NCBI RefSeq assembly: GCF_020509005.1
Contig: NC_063025.1
Span: forward strand, 396,487-460,486
Reading direction: 5' to 3'
From: Fulvia fulva
Lineage: Eukaryota > Ascomycota > Dothideomycetes > Mycosphaerellales > Mycosphaerellaceae
DNA length: 64,000 nucleotides
Positions 35,720 to 49,008 of this stretch are shown one piece after another. A program made the position numbers and the translations under genes. Position 1 is the stretch's first letter; each line of letters begins with the position of its first letter. The notes under the pieces are model-generated. The model worked only from the letters and a program-made list of their open reading frames with translations, searched no databases and was not told the DNA's origin.

Positions 35720-35990
35720 TGCCTAGGAGTTGCCTAATGTAGCTAGGCACCTCCGCGGCGTTTGGAGCTGAAGAAACAGGGTGAAGAGAGCTTCAAGCTG
35801 TCCAGATTGAATGAGGTAGAACTCCCTCAGTCCTAGGGGCAGTGGCCTGCTTTTTATATCGTTGGAATGGCCTTGATAAGAGCTTTCGAATGTGTCGTGT
35901 TTTGGCGCAGAGATCGATGATTCCCTACGGGGTAGTAATATCAATCTTATAATAGACTTCTGCTTCCTACTTATCTTAATGCTTTAAATA

Positions 35991-38900
35991 CTAACAGTAT
36001 AGACACCAAACCTACACGTATATAAACAAGTAGGCCTACTCGAACTATATAGGAGACTATATGTCTAGGGACTATATATCGACTACGAGACGGTACGCGA
36101 ACTGTCCGGGGTACTACCTATCGTATAGTACGGAATGCCTATAGCGGAAACTAGCGAAAAACAAGGCAATTATAAACAGAACCGTCGCCCTAAGATTCTA
36201 CGGCGACCGTAAGGCTAGCCTATACCGGAACTAACTAGCGGCGGTCGGGCATAAGCGCCCTAGGGCCGAGAACGATATATAGGATACGTAACCTAGGGCG
36301 TACGGGAGGCTACGTGCTCTACTAGCTACGGCGAGGGAATCTAACTAGGCCCGGCTCCCCTTTAGTATATAGCCGATAGGCGTAGACTAGGACGTATAGG
36401 GCAGTAGGATATAGGACGATATAGAGGAAATAATTATCGATACCGATAACTAGCCTCGACACGCTTAGTATCATCTAGTATAACGTTAACTATAGTAAGG
36501 ATATAGTCTAGAACTATTTCCTATACGAGGCGGACCTACGCGTCTACTACGTCCTTATGATCTAGGAGCTATAGATTAACCCGTACTATAAGAGACTAAC
36601 GACCTATAAGTTACTAGGCTATACGACATACCTACGAGGCGACGGTAGACCCCGTACGTACTTCTATATTAGTAAGGACATACTAGAATCCGACTAGGAG
36701 GTAGTATACTACGTAGACGAAGAAGGCGGGGGCGATATTACCTCCCTCTACGTAGGTAGTACCTAGATACACAACCTATATATATAACCGCTAGCCTCGA
36801 GGTCTAGCCGCGACCTAGGGGTCTATAGACACCTAGACAGTACGCTTAAGAGACAAGGGTGCCACATCGTAGTAGGAGACTTTAATATACACTACCCTTC
36901 CTAGGAAAGCCTTATATAGCCGTACCCTATAGCCGACAAAGTACTCGACTTAATAGCGAGTAACGTAATTGCCCTTAATACCCCGAAGGACCTAGGCACC
37001 TAGAAGAGAGAGGGACTCTAAGGCACGATCGACCTCTCCTAGATCTTAGATAGCTACTACTATACGGTAACCTACTATAGGATCGAATATAAACTCGAGG
37101 CGTCGTTAGACTATATACTAGTTAGGACCTCTATTACGATATAGATATAACGTATACTAGCGAGAACCCCTAAGCTAAACTAGGGAAAGGCCTACTAGGC
37201 CAATATCTAGGCGTACCTCGATAACTCTAAGAGGCTAGTCTAGATCGCGTAGTAGTAATACAATAGTAAAGACGAGATAGACGAAGTAGTCTAGGGGTTA
37301 ATAGACGAAATAAGAATAGCGACCTTACTTTACGTTCCGCTTACCTAACTAACGATATAGTCTAAACTATACTAGACGCCGGAGTGTACTACGGTAGTAA
37401 GAGAAGTAAGGAGAGCCCGCCGGGTATAGACGAGTAGCTATAGCGAGGAGGCCTAGAACGTATATAGGGAGGCATACTAATAGAAGAAAGCTATAATACG
37501 AAGGGAGAAAGCAGTCGGCTAGAGGGCTATAGTAGAAGAAATCGCCGGCAAGCTAGAGAGGATGTAGAAGCTAGCGAAATAGGCCCGACAGGACCCTATA
37601 TAGGGCCCCTCCTTCTCTATCCTAGCGCTATAATCGCCTAGTAGCCCGGTTAGCGACCCCGAGGCTAAGGCGCGTCTACTAGCTAGTAAGTTCTTCCCGC
37701 CCCTAGTCGAGGCTGATCTAAGCGACATAAACAGCTCTACTCCCCTAGCCCCTAGTATCGCGGTCTAATAGGAGGTGTCCGAGGGAGAAGTTGCCGCTAT
37801 ACTAAGGAAGTTACCGGCGAAGAAAGCCCCGGGGCCGGATAGGATCCTAAACGAGCTACTAAAGAAGTATAGAGATCAACTAGCCCTAGTAGTTATAGCG
37901 ATCTTTAACGCCTACCTATAGACCGGGTACTACCCGATAGCTTTTAAACAATCGACGATAGTAGTCCTACGTAAGCCGTAGAAGGAAGACTATACGTAGG
38001 TGAAGTCGTACCGCCTAATTACGCTCCTTAACACTCTTAGGAAGGCGCTTAAGAAGCTAGTTATAACGAGACTCTCCGAGGCGGTAGAGGAACACTCCCT
38101 ACTCCCGGATACCTAGATAGGTACGCGCCTATAGCGATCGACGCTATCCGCGATAGAACTTATTACCTCTTAGGTAAAGGCTATCTAGTATAAGAATAGG
38201 GACAAGGTAGCTTCCTTACTTAGCCTAGATATATCGGGAGCCTTCGACTACGTATTATACCCGCGGCTACTCTATATCCTAAGGTCGAAGGGACTCCCTA
38301 AGTAGCTTGTTAACTTCGTACGGTCCTGCCTCTAAAACCGTAGTACGTCGATCCTAGTCGGCTAGTACAGAAGCCTATTTCAAGTAGTCTATACTAGAAT
38401 CCCGTAAGGCTTAACGCTAGTACCTATTCTATTCCTCTTCTTTATAGCGACGCTACTCCTAGCCCTAGAATCCTAGAACACCGCTACGAGCGGCTTCGTA
38501 GACGACACAAACATCCTAGCGTAGTCTTCCTCGACTAAGGAGAACTATAGGCTACTAGAAGAGAAGCATAAGATCTACGAGGACAAGGCTAGGAGGCACG
38601 GGGCTCGGTTTGCCCTAGAAAAGTACAATCTAATATACTTTACGCGCCGGCTACGGTTCTACAATATATAAGCTTCTATCTAGATATAGGGGTATACGAC
38701 TAACCCGGCAAATTAGCTTAGGATCCTCGGACTATAGGTAGACCCGGCGCTACGGTAGAGGAAGTACGTATAGGCAATATTACGGAAAGCTAAACAGAAT
38801 ATAGCATTATACTAGAGGCTTACTACGTCTATATAGGGGGCGGACTTCCGGTAGTTACGACTTCTATATACGGCTATTATACGGCCAGTCCTTACCTATA

Positions 38901-39934
38901 GTAGCTAAGTGTAGTCCTTAGGCGAGAGGGCCTACCTATCGAAGGGACTCGTCGCGCCGCTAGCGAAGATCTAAAACCAATGCCTAAGGAAGGTCACCGG
39001 GGTATATAAGTCGATACTAACGAGGATACTTAAGTACGAGACCGCTATACCGCCGATCGACCTATATATCTAGGGACTACGGACCTCCTACTTAGGCAAG
39101 TCGGTATAGTACCTAGTATAGAAGGTCATCGCTAGTATAGTCGTAAGGGCCCGCGAATTAGTACTAGCGTATAGGGGCATTCGACCCGGAAACGAGCCGA
39201 ACTACCGGGTAAGGGACGAATAGCTAGTAATATAATAGGAAGGTAAGAAATCGTTTGTAGAGTAACTATAGAAAGAGAGGTAGAACAACTAGGTTATAGG
39301 GTATAGTAGACGCCCTTAGCTAGCGGGACAACCTAAGGAATAGTTAGCTACAAAATCCGCGGTTAAGTACACCCCGAAGCTTATCTACTACCGCCTTATA
39401 AGGGTATAGAGTAGTATAGTAACCTAACTACGAAGCGAACACATCGGCCTCTAGGGGTACCTATTATAGAGGAAGGTTCTAGGATATACGAATACTAGCT
39501 ACCCCTACGGCTATCGCTCCTAGAACGTACGGCACGTACTCCTCGTCTATCCGAGGTGGTCGCTAGGAAGGGGGGAGTAGATAGTAAAGGCAAGGAACCG
39601 GACGATTAGGGCACTTCTTAATAACGCTAAGGACCTACGGCGTATTACGAACTAGATACTAGAGAAGGGCTAGCTAGAACAGTACCGCCTAGTAGGAGTA
39701 GTATAGGAAGAGAGGACACGACGTAGCGCGACGAGACCGGCTAGGAGCGGGGGCTAACGGGGTAGTAACATCGACTACGTACGTTTAGAGGGAAAGCTAA
39801 ACTAGATAAGGAGTAGTCGGGGGCGGGAAGGGTTTTCACCTATTCGGGTTTCCCTTTATATATAACAATAGATATATACCTATATAGGCCGGATAGGGTC
39901 CTAGAATAGGGGAATGACAAATCTATCTATCTAT
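35991..39934 (+). mobile_element. LINE family A, RIP-dead, 3' piece (third nest layer)
   Basis: Continuation of 29897-30959: end of ORF1, the whole of ORF2 and the (CTAT)n tail. Stops are everywhere, yet alignment to the intact copy is collinear. The antisense frame at 37519-37728 is a shadow of the linker before RT. Confidence 0.9.
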
Positions 39935-39950
39935 CTATATAGCTATACTA

Positions 39951-40868
39951 TCTTGTTTTTGTATATATAGAGGGGAAACCGTATTAGTAAAAACCCCTCC
40001 TCCTTCCCGCCTATCTTTTCCCCCTCGTTATTGTCTTAGATTTCCCTTATTAAGGGTACGCTAGTATTATAGGCCTACCCTAATAACTACCCTATCTATA
40101 ACCCCCCTAGCTTCCGCCTCTTATCTATCTACTCCTCCGTCTCGCTAGCGAGGCTAAACTACTAGAGGTATCCCTACTATAGTATCTACCGAGAGATTCG
40201 GTAAATGTTACCTTTGTCCCTAATAATTGACTTATAGTCTCTCCTTCCCGCTTAGTACCTCTAATTTCCCCTACCTCTCGCCTACTACGGGTATTAGAGT
40301 AGTATATGTTCTAGGTTTTACGATAGGTAGCTATACTAGTAGGCTAGGCTTTAGATATCTAGTACGCGTCTCCTAAATAGGTAGGCCCTTAATCTAATAT
40401 GTTCGGACCTAATTTAGATCGCTATGCTTACTTCGGCCCTTATTAGGTCCCTATATAGCTAGTAATTGTGTCTCTAGAAGGCTCGGAGTACTATCGGGCC
40501 TATTGTCTTAGGGGGCTTCCTTTTCTAGTCCTACTCCTATAGGTAGCTCGCTCTCTATTCCGCTAGACTTTAGGTCTTAGCCTTACTCCCGCTGGCCTAG
40601 CGAGTCCTACGCTCCTCCTCTTTTTGTACTAGCTATTCGGTACTTATCTATATAGCCGTAAAGGTAGTAAGGTCATCCTCTTTTTAGCTTGTCCTATATC
40701 CGGCCCCTCTCCGGTAGCGGCTTTCTATCTTATTCTTTACCTCCTAGATCGTAGTTTATACTAGGTAATCTATCGTCTTTACCGCGTATTGAATTCTTAT
40801 TCCCCGGATATATTAGCCGATTAGTAGTGTTCCCGTCTCTATTTCTACCGTACTTATTAACGTTATCT
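39951..40868 (-). mobile_element. LINE family B, RIP-dead, 3' third
   Basis: Continuation of the tail at 29844-29896. It matches the reverse complement of about 51850-52780 in the chimeric element. It is broken at 40868 by a family C LINE, with the target duplication tattaacgttatct at 40855-40868 and tattaacgttgtct at 46850-46863 (one mismatch, itself a G/A RIP-type change). Confidence 0.85.
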
Positions 40869-43800
40869 ATAGGATCCCTTAACTTCGCCGCTATATATAC
40901 GCGGCGGTGGCCTCCCTATAAGGCCTATATACCTTCGTTAGACACGATAATAGCGATCGTAGGAAACTACTAGGAGTAGGAGAGTAACGAGTAGAAGGAG
41001 GTCTATAGAAAGGCAGAAATAATAGCAATAGTAGGAGATAGCGAGTACCTAGAAAGAGTACTTAAGGGGATGATTTTAGAGCTCCTTAGAGGGCTAAAGG
41101 CACTAAGGAGCTAAACAGGACAGATCATTAACAGGACAGTAGTAGTAGTAGTAAAGAAGAGGATATAGGAAGGCTAGAAACTAAGCTAACTAACCTAGGT
41201 AGTAGTTATATCCTAAAACCCTCCACCCTAGAAAACAGCTATTAAGGTCTACATTTCCGACTAGTAAGAGTAGAAAGAGATTAAGGGCCGGTTAGGTAAG
41301 GAGATTATATAGAAGATTGGGATATAAGGCATTATTAGAGCTAGGAAAGAGAAGGGAGGTGTCCTTAAGCTGTTTATAGTATAGGAGTAAGACAGGAAGA
41401 GGCTAGAGACATAGAAGGAGTAGATAGTCAAACTAGGCAAGACGGCTAAGGTCTTATACTAACAAAATATAGTTATTGCCTATAGGATGACCACAAAGTT
41501 TGATATTAAAGGAGACCTTAAGAGGCTATAGGACTAGAACTAGGCTGTATACCTAGGGCTATAGATCACAAAAGTAGTATAGGTCAACAGAAAGACAAAG
41601 GATATAAAGAGAGAGTCTTCTCTAGTACTCTAGATAGGCACTATAGAGTAGGTAAACACCGTGCTTAATAAGGGCATCTTCTAGGAATATAAAAGAATAG
41701 ACATAGAAATCTATAGAAGCACCTATAGACTACTATAATGCTTTAAGTGCTAATAGTATAGTTATATCTCTACTAGATGCCTAAGCCGAAAGGACACTTA
41801 TTCCTACTATACTAGTAGCTATAAAGTACAGAATTGTATAGCCCTAAAGAGTGAAGCTAGATATATATACTGTGGAAAGAAACACCCTTCCTAGTCCTAA
41901 GACTATATAGCTAGGATTAAGGCAAAGAGGAGGGCAAGAGAAGCCAGGATCAACACCCCTATTAGATTCTAGATAGGGACAATCACCTAAGAACCCCTAA
42001 GGACTGTCTATAACCCTCTGAAAAGAGGTAGAACAGAAGAGACTATATAGGCCTAAGGCCACCCTACTATAGGTAGACCAAAATCAATTGTGGTTATAGG
42101 AAGAGACCCGTTACAAAGCAGGCTCAACCTTACTACAATCCTAAATAGTAGCTAGTAGTAGGAAGCACGAGAAGACTAGTAGGAGACTAGTATAGATAAG
42201 TTATGATTAAGACACCCAATCTTACTACTATCTAGTACAATGTTAACAAAAGCTAGTACAAGGTCTAGAGAAGCTTTCTCTAAGCACTAGACCTAAAGAA
42301 ACACCTAGTCATTACAGTCGAGGAACCTTAGATTAATAGCAAATCTAACAGACTATCTACTACTAACGACCTAAGGTATTATATACTCCTAGCCAAACAA
42401 GGCACCCCTAGAACATATATATACATTAGCAAAGAGATAGCAACAAACAGCTAGGAACAAATCCAATAGGAAGGGGGAGACATCACCTCAGTCAGACTTA
42501 ATACTAACTAAGGTAGTATCTATATCTATAGTATATATAACCTACCCTCTAGCTCTAGAAGTAGCATCTAGCTAGGTATACTATAATAGCTACTAGACAT
42601 CTTGTAGAGTGACTCCTAACACATCGTACTAGGAGACTTCAACTTGTACCATCCTATATAGGGATTAGACTTTGCACCTGCCTATCACTTCCTAGCTAAT
42701 AGACTCCTCTCTACTACCTAAAGCAATAACATACACCTAGTTACCCTAAAGGGCCTAACTACCTAGTTATAGAGAGCAAGCTTAAGCACTATTGACCTGT
42801 GCTTTGCATTATATAACCTGTAGCAGAAGGTTACTAGATACTAGGTTAACTAGGACTTAGAGTCCTTATTAGATCACCTCCTAATTTAGGTGGAGTTTGA
42901 AACATAGACATAGCAGGAAGGAGACCTAGAACCTTAGCTAGCCTAGAAGGCAGCTAACTAGGAACAGATTAGACAAGACCTAGAACAGAAGCTAGCTAGA
43001 CTAGAGACCGGGAGACTAGAAATAGCCTTAGACATAGACTAAGTAGTGGCAGAACTGGTTAGAACAATGTAGGAAACTATAGTAGCCTATACTAGAGAAA
43101 AGAAACAGTCACTATACTAGAAGCTATTCTAGACAAAGGAATACTTAGAGAAGGTCAAGGCAGCTAGGCAGGCTAGGAGAGCCCTTACCTAGAGTCACTC
43201 CTAGGAAGTATAGGACAGATACAACTAGGTAACTAGAGACAAGAAGGCCTAGATCAAGAGGGACAAGATGCTAGAGTAGAGGTCAACAGTTAGATCTATT
43301 ACCTAGAATCCTAAGAAGATATAGAAACTAGCAAAGTAGGTAAGACAACCTATATAGGACAGAAACATACTGCTCTAGTTTCTAAACATTGAAGACTAGG
43401 AAGGAGTAATCCAACACACTCTCCTAGGAAAGGCACAGGCATTAGGGAAACATTTCTTTAGCATATAGGTAGAAGCTGACCTATAGGATCTAGAGGGCAG
43501 TATGTATCTAACACTACTAGAGCAATCCTGTATAGTAGGAGAGGGAGAGATCAAGAGCATTATTAAGAGACTCTTAGGAAACAAGGCCCTAGGACTAGAT
43601 AGGATTCCAAACTTGTTCATTAAGACATATAAGGACCAGATCTCCCCTATACTATTAAACATCTTTTCACAGTATATAGCCTAAGGACACTACCCTAAAC
43701 ACTTTAAGGAGTCACTGACTATAGTCTTGAGAAAACTACAGAAAGAGGACTATATAAAGCTAAAGGCATATAGACCTATTGCCTTGCTCAACACACTAGG

Positions 43801-45789
43801 CAAACTCCTAGAAAAGATTATAGCAGAAAGGCTAACAAACCTAGCTAAAGAACATAGAATCCTTCCTAAAGAACAGATAGGAGGTAGGAAACAAAGATCA
43901 ACACTAACAGCTATAGAACTTATTATAGAGCAGATCAAGACCCTATAGCACTTTAGGAACAATAAAGCAGCCACACTCCTCTTACTAGACATATTAGGAG
44001 CCTTTGACAATGTCTTATACTAGAGGCTGATCCACACCCTAAAATAGAAGGCTATCCCTAACTAGACAGTCCAGTTCATCTAGTCCTTCCTTAGAGGCAG
44101 AACTATAAGACTAAGACTAGGCAGATACAAATCTAATAGTATGCCTATAGAGACAGGAATCCTATAGGGATTAACAATGTCTCTAATCCTGTTTCTCCTC
44201 TTTATAGCAGACCTGCTAGTAAAGCTAAACTCTAGAAACATATTAGCCTTAGGGTTTGTAGATGATACAAACATCCTAGCCTAGTTAGATAGTATAGAAG
44301 AGAACTACAGAATCTTATAGAAGAAACACAAGGAATATAAGGAATGGGCTAGGAAATATAGAGCTAGATTTGCCCTAGAGAAGTATCAACTCATCCACTT
44401 TAGTAGAGCTAGAAACAGACACAATATGCAAGCCCTAATCACTATTTAGGGACATACAACAGAACCCTTAAGTGAATTAAGGGTGCTAGGAATATGGCTA
44501 GATCTAAAGCTTAGCTAGGGACTATAGGTCAAGAAAGTATAGGTAAGAGCAGACAATAACAGGCAATCAATTAACAGGCTTATAGCCTCTATATAGGGAG
44601 CCACATTTACGAAAGCAAAGGTTATATACAAGGCCATTATGAAGCTAGCTATACTATATAGAGCCTAGATCTAGTCAGCCTAAGACAAGATCCTAAAGAG
44701 AATTGTAGATCCTATTAGTAGAGCCTAAGCCTCCTGTCTAAAGAAGGTGCTTAGAGTATACAAGTCAACTCTAATAAGGGTGGTCGAAATAGAGTCTAGC
44801 TCCCTACTAGCTAAGCTCTACCTTTAAGGGTTGAGATACTAGTATATAGGAAAGACGTCTATATACCTAGCCTAGCTAGTAATCTAGAAGGCAGTTAACA
44901 AAATCAGGAGCTAGTACATAAGAAGGCATAGACAAGCAAGACCTCATCTAGCCCTATAGAAGTAGTAGGACCTATAGAAGTTCAAAGAACTAACAGAATA
45001 GCTACACCTAGCCTAGTAGGAACAGGACAGAGGGGCTTAGGGGAGAGGATTAGTAGCTAGCTAAGGGAAGAAGTAATAGTCTCTAGCTAAAAGGATAGTA
45101 GGACTCCTCTAGAAGACTAAATAGATAAGAACCTATTAAGGCTAGGAACCCTAAAGGCACTCTAATAGTTTAGTAGCTATAACTACCTACTGTACTCAGA
45201 CCTGACTAGGTTAGAAGTATGCATAATAATACAAATCCGCTCTAAACATATCGGGGTTAAGGTATACCTATATTCGAGAAAAGTCCTAGGTATCGAAGAC
45301 AAGAGTTGCCTATACGGCTACCTGTCCTAGAATGTCGAATATAGACTTCTAGTTTATAAAGAATAGAGTATAGGGAGAGGTGAATAGAGGGTAAGGGCAA
45401 GGAACAGAAACTTCTAAGCTATAATTAGTAATAAGGGAGACCTCTAGAGAATTATAAGGTAGATTATCTACTAAGGATTTTTGGAGCAGTTCTCTCTTAC
45501 TAGGGAAACAGAGAGATAGATTGAGGAGAGAAAGAAGGAGGAGGAGAGTAGGAAGAGGGGGACAACTCTAGGGTTATAGACAAGGTAGTTAGAGGCTAAC
45601 TACTATAACACTAGTACACCCTAATAGAAGGAAAACTGAGAACTTATAGCAAGGAAGCTATTAGAGAAGGAGAGGAGGTTTTTACCTAGGAATAGGTTTC
45701 CTACCTTATATAGTAATATATATAGACATAAACCCGTATAGGCCGGAGGGCACTATAACGGGTAAATAAATCATCTATCTATCTATATT
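40869..45789 (+). mobile_element. LINE family C, two-ORF, partly RIP-mutated
   Basis: About 4.9 kb. ORF1 remnants include zinc-knuckle sequence at about 41735-41900 (CTTTAAGTGC, then C/H spacing). The endonuclease begins near 42235 (VNKS motif). RT is at 43490-44300 with open stretches at 43502-43684 and 43727-43948, an SYRPIALLN-like motif and FVDDTNILA at about 44256. A C-terminal degraded CCHC lies near 45300. The tail is (ATCT)n. Many CAG/TGG are TAG but numerous CpA remain, so RIP is incomplete compared with families B and D. Its 3' terminus appears twice (see 46446-46849). Confidence 0.85.
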
Positions 45790-45814
45790 ATCCGCTACTT
45801 TCGTACCTTATATA

Positions 45815-46445
45815 TAGATAGATAGATTATTCATTCGCCTGTTTTAGTGCCCTATAGCCTATATAGGTCTCTCGCTATTTAGGTCTATTTATATAGGTAG
45901 GAAACCCGATTAACGGATAAAAACCTCCTCGTCTTTGCCCTCCTCGTTCTTTCCTGTCTTGTCCTTTCGTTCTCCTTCCTTTAGGGTACGCTAGTGTTAT
46001 AGTTATTACCCTATAACTACCTTGCCCGTAACCCTAGTAATGTCCTCCTCTCGATTCCCTTTCTCCCTTCTATTTCCCCGGCTCTTCTCTCTCTCTCCCT
46101 CCTCTCTATCTACCTTTCCGTTTCTACTGCTAGGGAGAATTGCTCTAGGTAGTCTTCGTTAAGGATCTATCTTATTACTCTCCTTATATCTTGTCTGTTC
46201 TAGATAATAGCCTAGTATTGCCTATCTCTTGCCTTCGCCCTCTACTAGCTTCTCCCTTTTACCTACTTAGTACAGTTTAGTACTATATACTCCGGGTTTT
46301 AGGATAGGTAGCTATAGGGGCAACGTTTAGAATCGTATCCTAGGACTCTTCTTTAGTATAAGTATACTCTTAGCCTAATATACTTAGAGCGAATCTAGAT
46401 AGCTATACTTGCTTCCGCCCTCTTTAGGTCTTTATAGATAAGGTA
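45815..46445 (-). mobile_element. LINE family E 3' fragment (RIP-mutated)
   Basis: The inverted 3' end of another LINE: TAGA tail, then the terminal motif shared with families B and C (reverse complement contains gggcactaaaac), then about 500 bp of degraded 3'UTR and ORF2 C-terminus. It is 5'-truncated and lies between the two family C tails. Confidence 0.65.
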
Positions 46446-46849
46446 CTTAATAGAGGGCAAGGGCAAGGAATAGAAACTTCTAAGCTATTATTAGTAATAA
46501 GGGAGACCTCTAGAGAATTATAAGGTAGATTATCTACTAAGGATTTTTGGAGCAGTTCTCTCTTACTAGGGAAACAGAGAGATAGATTAAGGAGAGAAAG
46601 AAGGAGGAGGAGAGCAGGAAGAGGGGGACAACTCTAGGGTTATAGAGAAGGTAGTTAGAGGCTAACCACTATGACACTAGTATACCCTAATAGAAGGAAA
46701 ACTGAGAACTTATAGCAAGGAAGCTATTAGAGAAGAAGAAGAGGTTTTTACCTAGGAACAGGTTTCCTACCTTATATAGTAATATATATAGACATAAACC
46801 CGTATAGGCCGGAGGGCACTATAACGGGTAAATGAATTATCTATCTATC
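46446..46849 (+). mobile_element. Second copy of the family C 3' tail
   Basis: About 400 bp nearly identical to 45375-45789, ending in the (ATCT)n tail that joins the target duplication at 46850. Either a separate 5'-truncated family C insertion or a duplication created when the family E piece arrived. Order of events is unresolved. Confidence 0.8.
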
Positions 46850-46863
46850 TATTAACGTTGTCT

Positions 46864-47652
46864 TATATACGCCTAGTATCCTACGTAGGTTACCTACCTA
46901 TATCCTATTTAGGGGTTACTCTATCCGTTTCGGGATTAGCTTACCTACGCCTCCTATTCCCTGAATCTATACCCCGTATAATATAGCTAGTCTAACGATC
47001 GCCTTATATATTACTCTTACTTTATCGAATGTTGCTCCCTATATAGACGCCGTAAGCCTCTTTATCGAGGCTTCGTAAACTTACGCTCGACTCTAGGCTT
47101 TCCTAATCTATACGTTCTAGCTTAGCTTCGGGTCGAGCTAGATCTCTAGTACTCGTAGCTCCGCTAATAGCTTAGTCTCGTAGCCTTAGATTCTTACCGC
47201 TACCTTTATATTATAGTATATTCTCGCTTTACTAAAGTATATAAGTTAGTACTTTTTAGGGGCGAACTAGGCACTATAATTCTTTACCTACTCCTTATAT
47301 TTCTTATGCTTATCTTTAAGGAGGCGATAGTTCTCCTCTATCGAGTCTAACTAGGCTAGAATATTTATATCGTCTACGAATCCCGATACTAAGGTTTACG
47401 AAGAGGTGAGTAGGGGGATTAGATCAGATATAAATATTAGAAATAGGATAGGGGAGAGAGAAGATCTCTAAGGTATCCTAGCCTCTACCTTTACCGGGTC
47501 GGACGTATACCTCCCTAGGACTAGGTATATCGTCCGTTCCTAGAGAAAGGAGTAGACGAACTTCGTTACCTACTAGGGGATACCTTTCTATTAGAGGATA
47601 TATATTAGCCTTTAGTATAAGACGTTATCGAAGGCTCCTACGATATCGAGGG
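46864..47652 (-). mobile_element. LINE family B, RIP-dead, middle part
   Basis: Continuation of 39951-40868. It matches the RT half of family B (reverse complement of about 51060-51850) and stops at 47652, where the target duplication of this 5'-truncated insertion begins. Confidence 0.85.
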
Positions 47653-47668
47653 TAAGTATCCTTATTAG

Positions 47669-49008
47669 TATCGACTTATATACCCCGGTAACCTTCCTTA
47701 GGTATTAGTTTTAGATCTTCGCTAACGGCGCGACGAGTCCCTTTAAAAGGTAGACCCTCTTACCTAAGGACTATACTTAGCTACTATAGGTAAGGACTAG
47801 CTATATAATAGCCGTATATAGAAGTCGTAACTACCGAAAGTCCGCCCCCTATATAGACGTAGTAAGCCTCTAGTATAATACTATATTCTATTTAGCTTTC
47901 CGTAATATTGCCTATACGTACTTCCTCTACCGTAGCGCCGGGTCTACCTATAGTCCGAGGATCCTAAGCTAATTTGCCGGGTTAGTCGTATACCCCTATA
48001 TCTAGATAGAAGCTTATATATTGTAGAACCGTAGCCGGCGCGTAAAGTATATTAGATTGTACTTTTCTAGGGCAAACCGAGCCCCGTGCCTCCTAGCCTT
48101 GTCCTCGTAGATCTTATACTTCTCTTCTAGTAGCCTATAGTTCTCCTTAGTCGAGGAAGACTACGCTAGGATATTCGTATCGTCTACGAAGCCGCTCGTA
48201 GCGGTGTTCTAGGATTCTAGGGCTAGGAGTAGCGTCGCTATAAAGAAGAGGAATAGGATAGGTACTAGCGGTAAGCCTTACGGGATTCTAGTATACACTA
48301 CTTATAATAGGCTTTTATACTAACCGACTAGGATCGACGTACTACGGTTTTAGAGGTAGGACCGTATAAAGTTAATAAGCTATTTAGGGAGTCCTTTCGA
48401 CCTTAGGATATAGAGTAGCCGCGGGTATAATACGTAGTCAAAGGCTCCTAATATATCTAGACTAAGTAAGGATACTACCTTATCCCTATTCCTATACTAG
48501 ATAGCCTTTACCTAAGAGGTAATAAGTTCTATCGCGGATAGCGTCGATCGCTATAGGCGCGTACCTATCGAGGTATCCGGGAGTAGAGATTACTCCTCTA
48601 CCGCCTCGGAGAGTCTCGTTATAACTAGCTTCTTAAGCGCCTTCCTAAGAGTATTAAGGAGCGTAATTAGGCGGTACGACTTTACCTACGTATAGTCTTC
48701 CTTTTACGGCTTACGTAGGACTACTATCGTCGATTATTTAAATGCTATTGGGTAGTATCCGGTCTATAGGTAGGCGTTAAAGATCGCTATAACTACTAGG
48801 GCTAGTTAATCTCTATACTTCTTTAGTAGCTCGTTTAGGATCCTCTCTAGCCCCGGGGCTTTCTTCGCCGGTAACTTCCTAAGTATAGCGGTAACTTCTC
48901 CCTCGGACACCTCCTATTAGACCGCGATACTAGGGGCTCGGGGAGTAGAGCTGTTTATGTCACTTAGATTAGCCTCGACTAGGGGCGGGAAGAACTTACT
49001 AGCTAGTA
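47669..49008 (-). mobile_element. LINE family A, RIP-dead, continuation of the outermost layer
   Basis: It matches intact family A from about 31880 to 33220 (RT and upstream linker) and is 5'-truncated at about 49008. Together with 28921-29843 it forms one copy of about 2.26 kb. Confidence 0.85.

Larger units (their letters stand above)
30960..35976 (-). mobile_element. Intact LINE family A (Tad1-like), potentially autonomous
   Basis: A 5017-bp non-LTR retrotransposon with two complete ORFs and no RIP damage. A 14-bp target duplication, taatgctttaaata, flanks it (30946-30959 and 35977-35990). The 3' end is (ATCT)n. It inserted in opposite orientation into the zinc-knuckle coding region of a RIP-dead copy of its own family. 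The two-ORF layout, APE-type endonuclease and C-terminal CCHC fit the fungal Tad1/I-like groups; this placement is from motif order, not a tree. It is the newest layer of the nest and the best candidate source element here. Confidence 0.95.
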
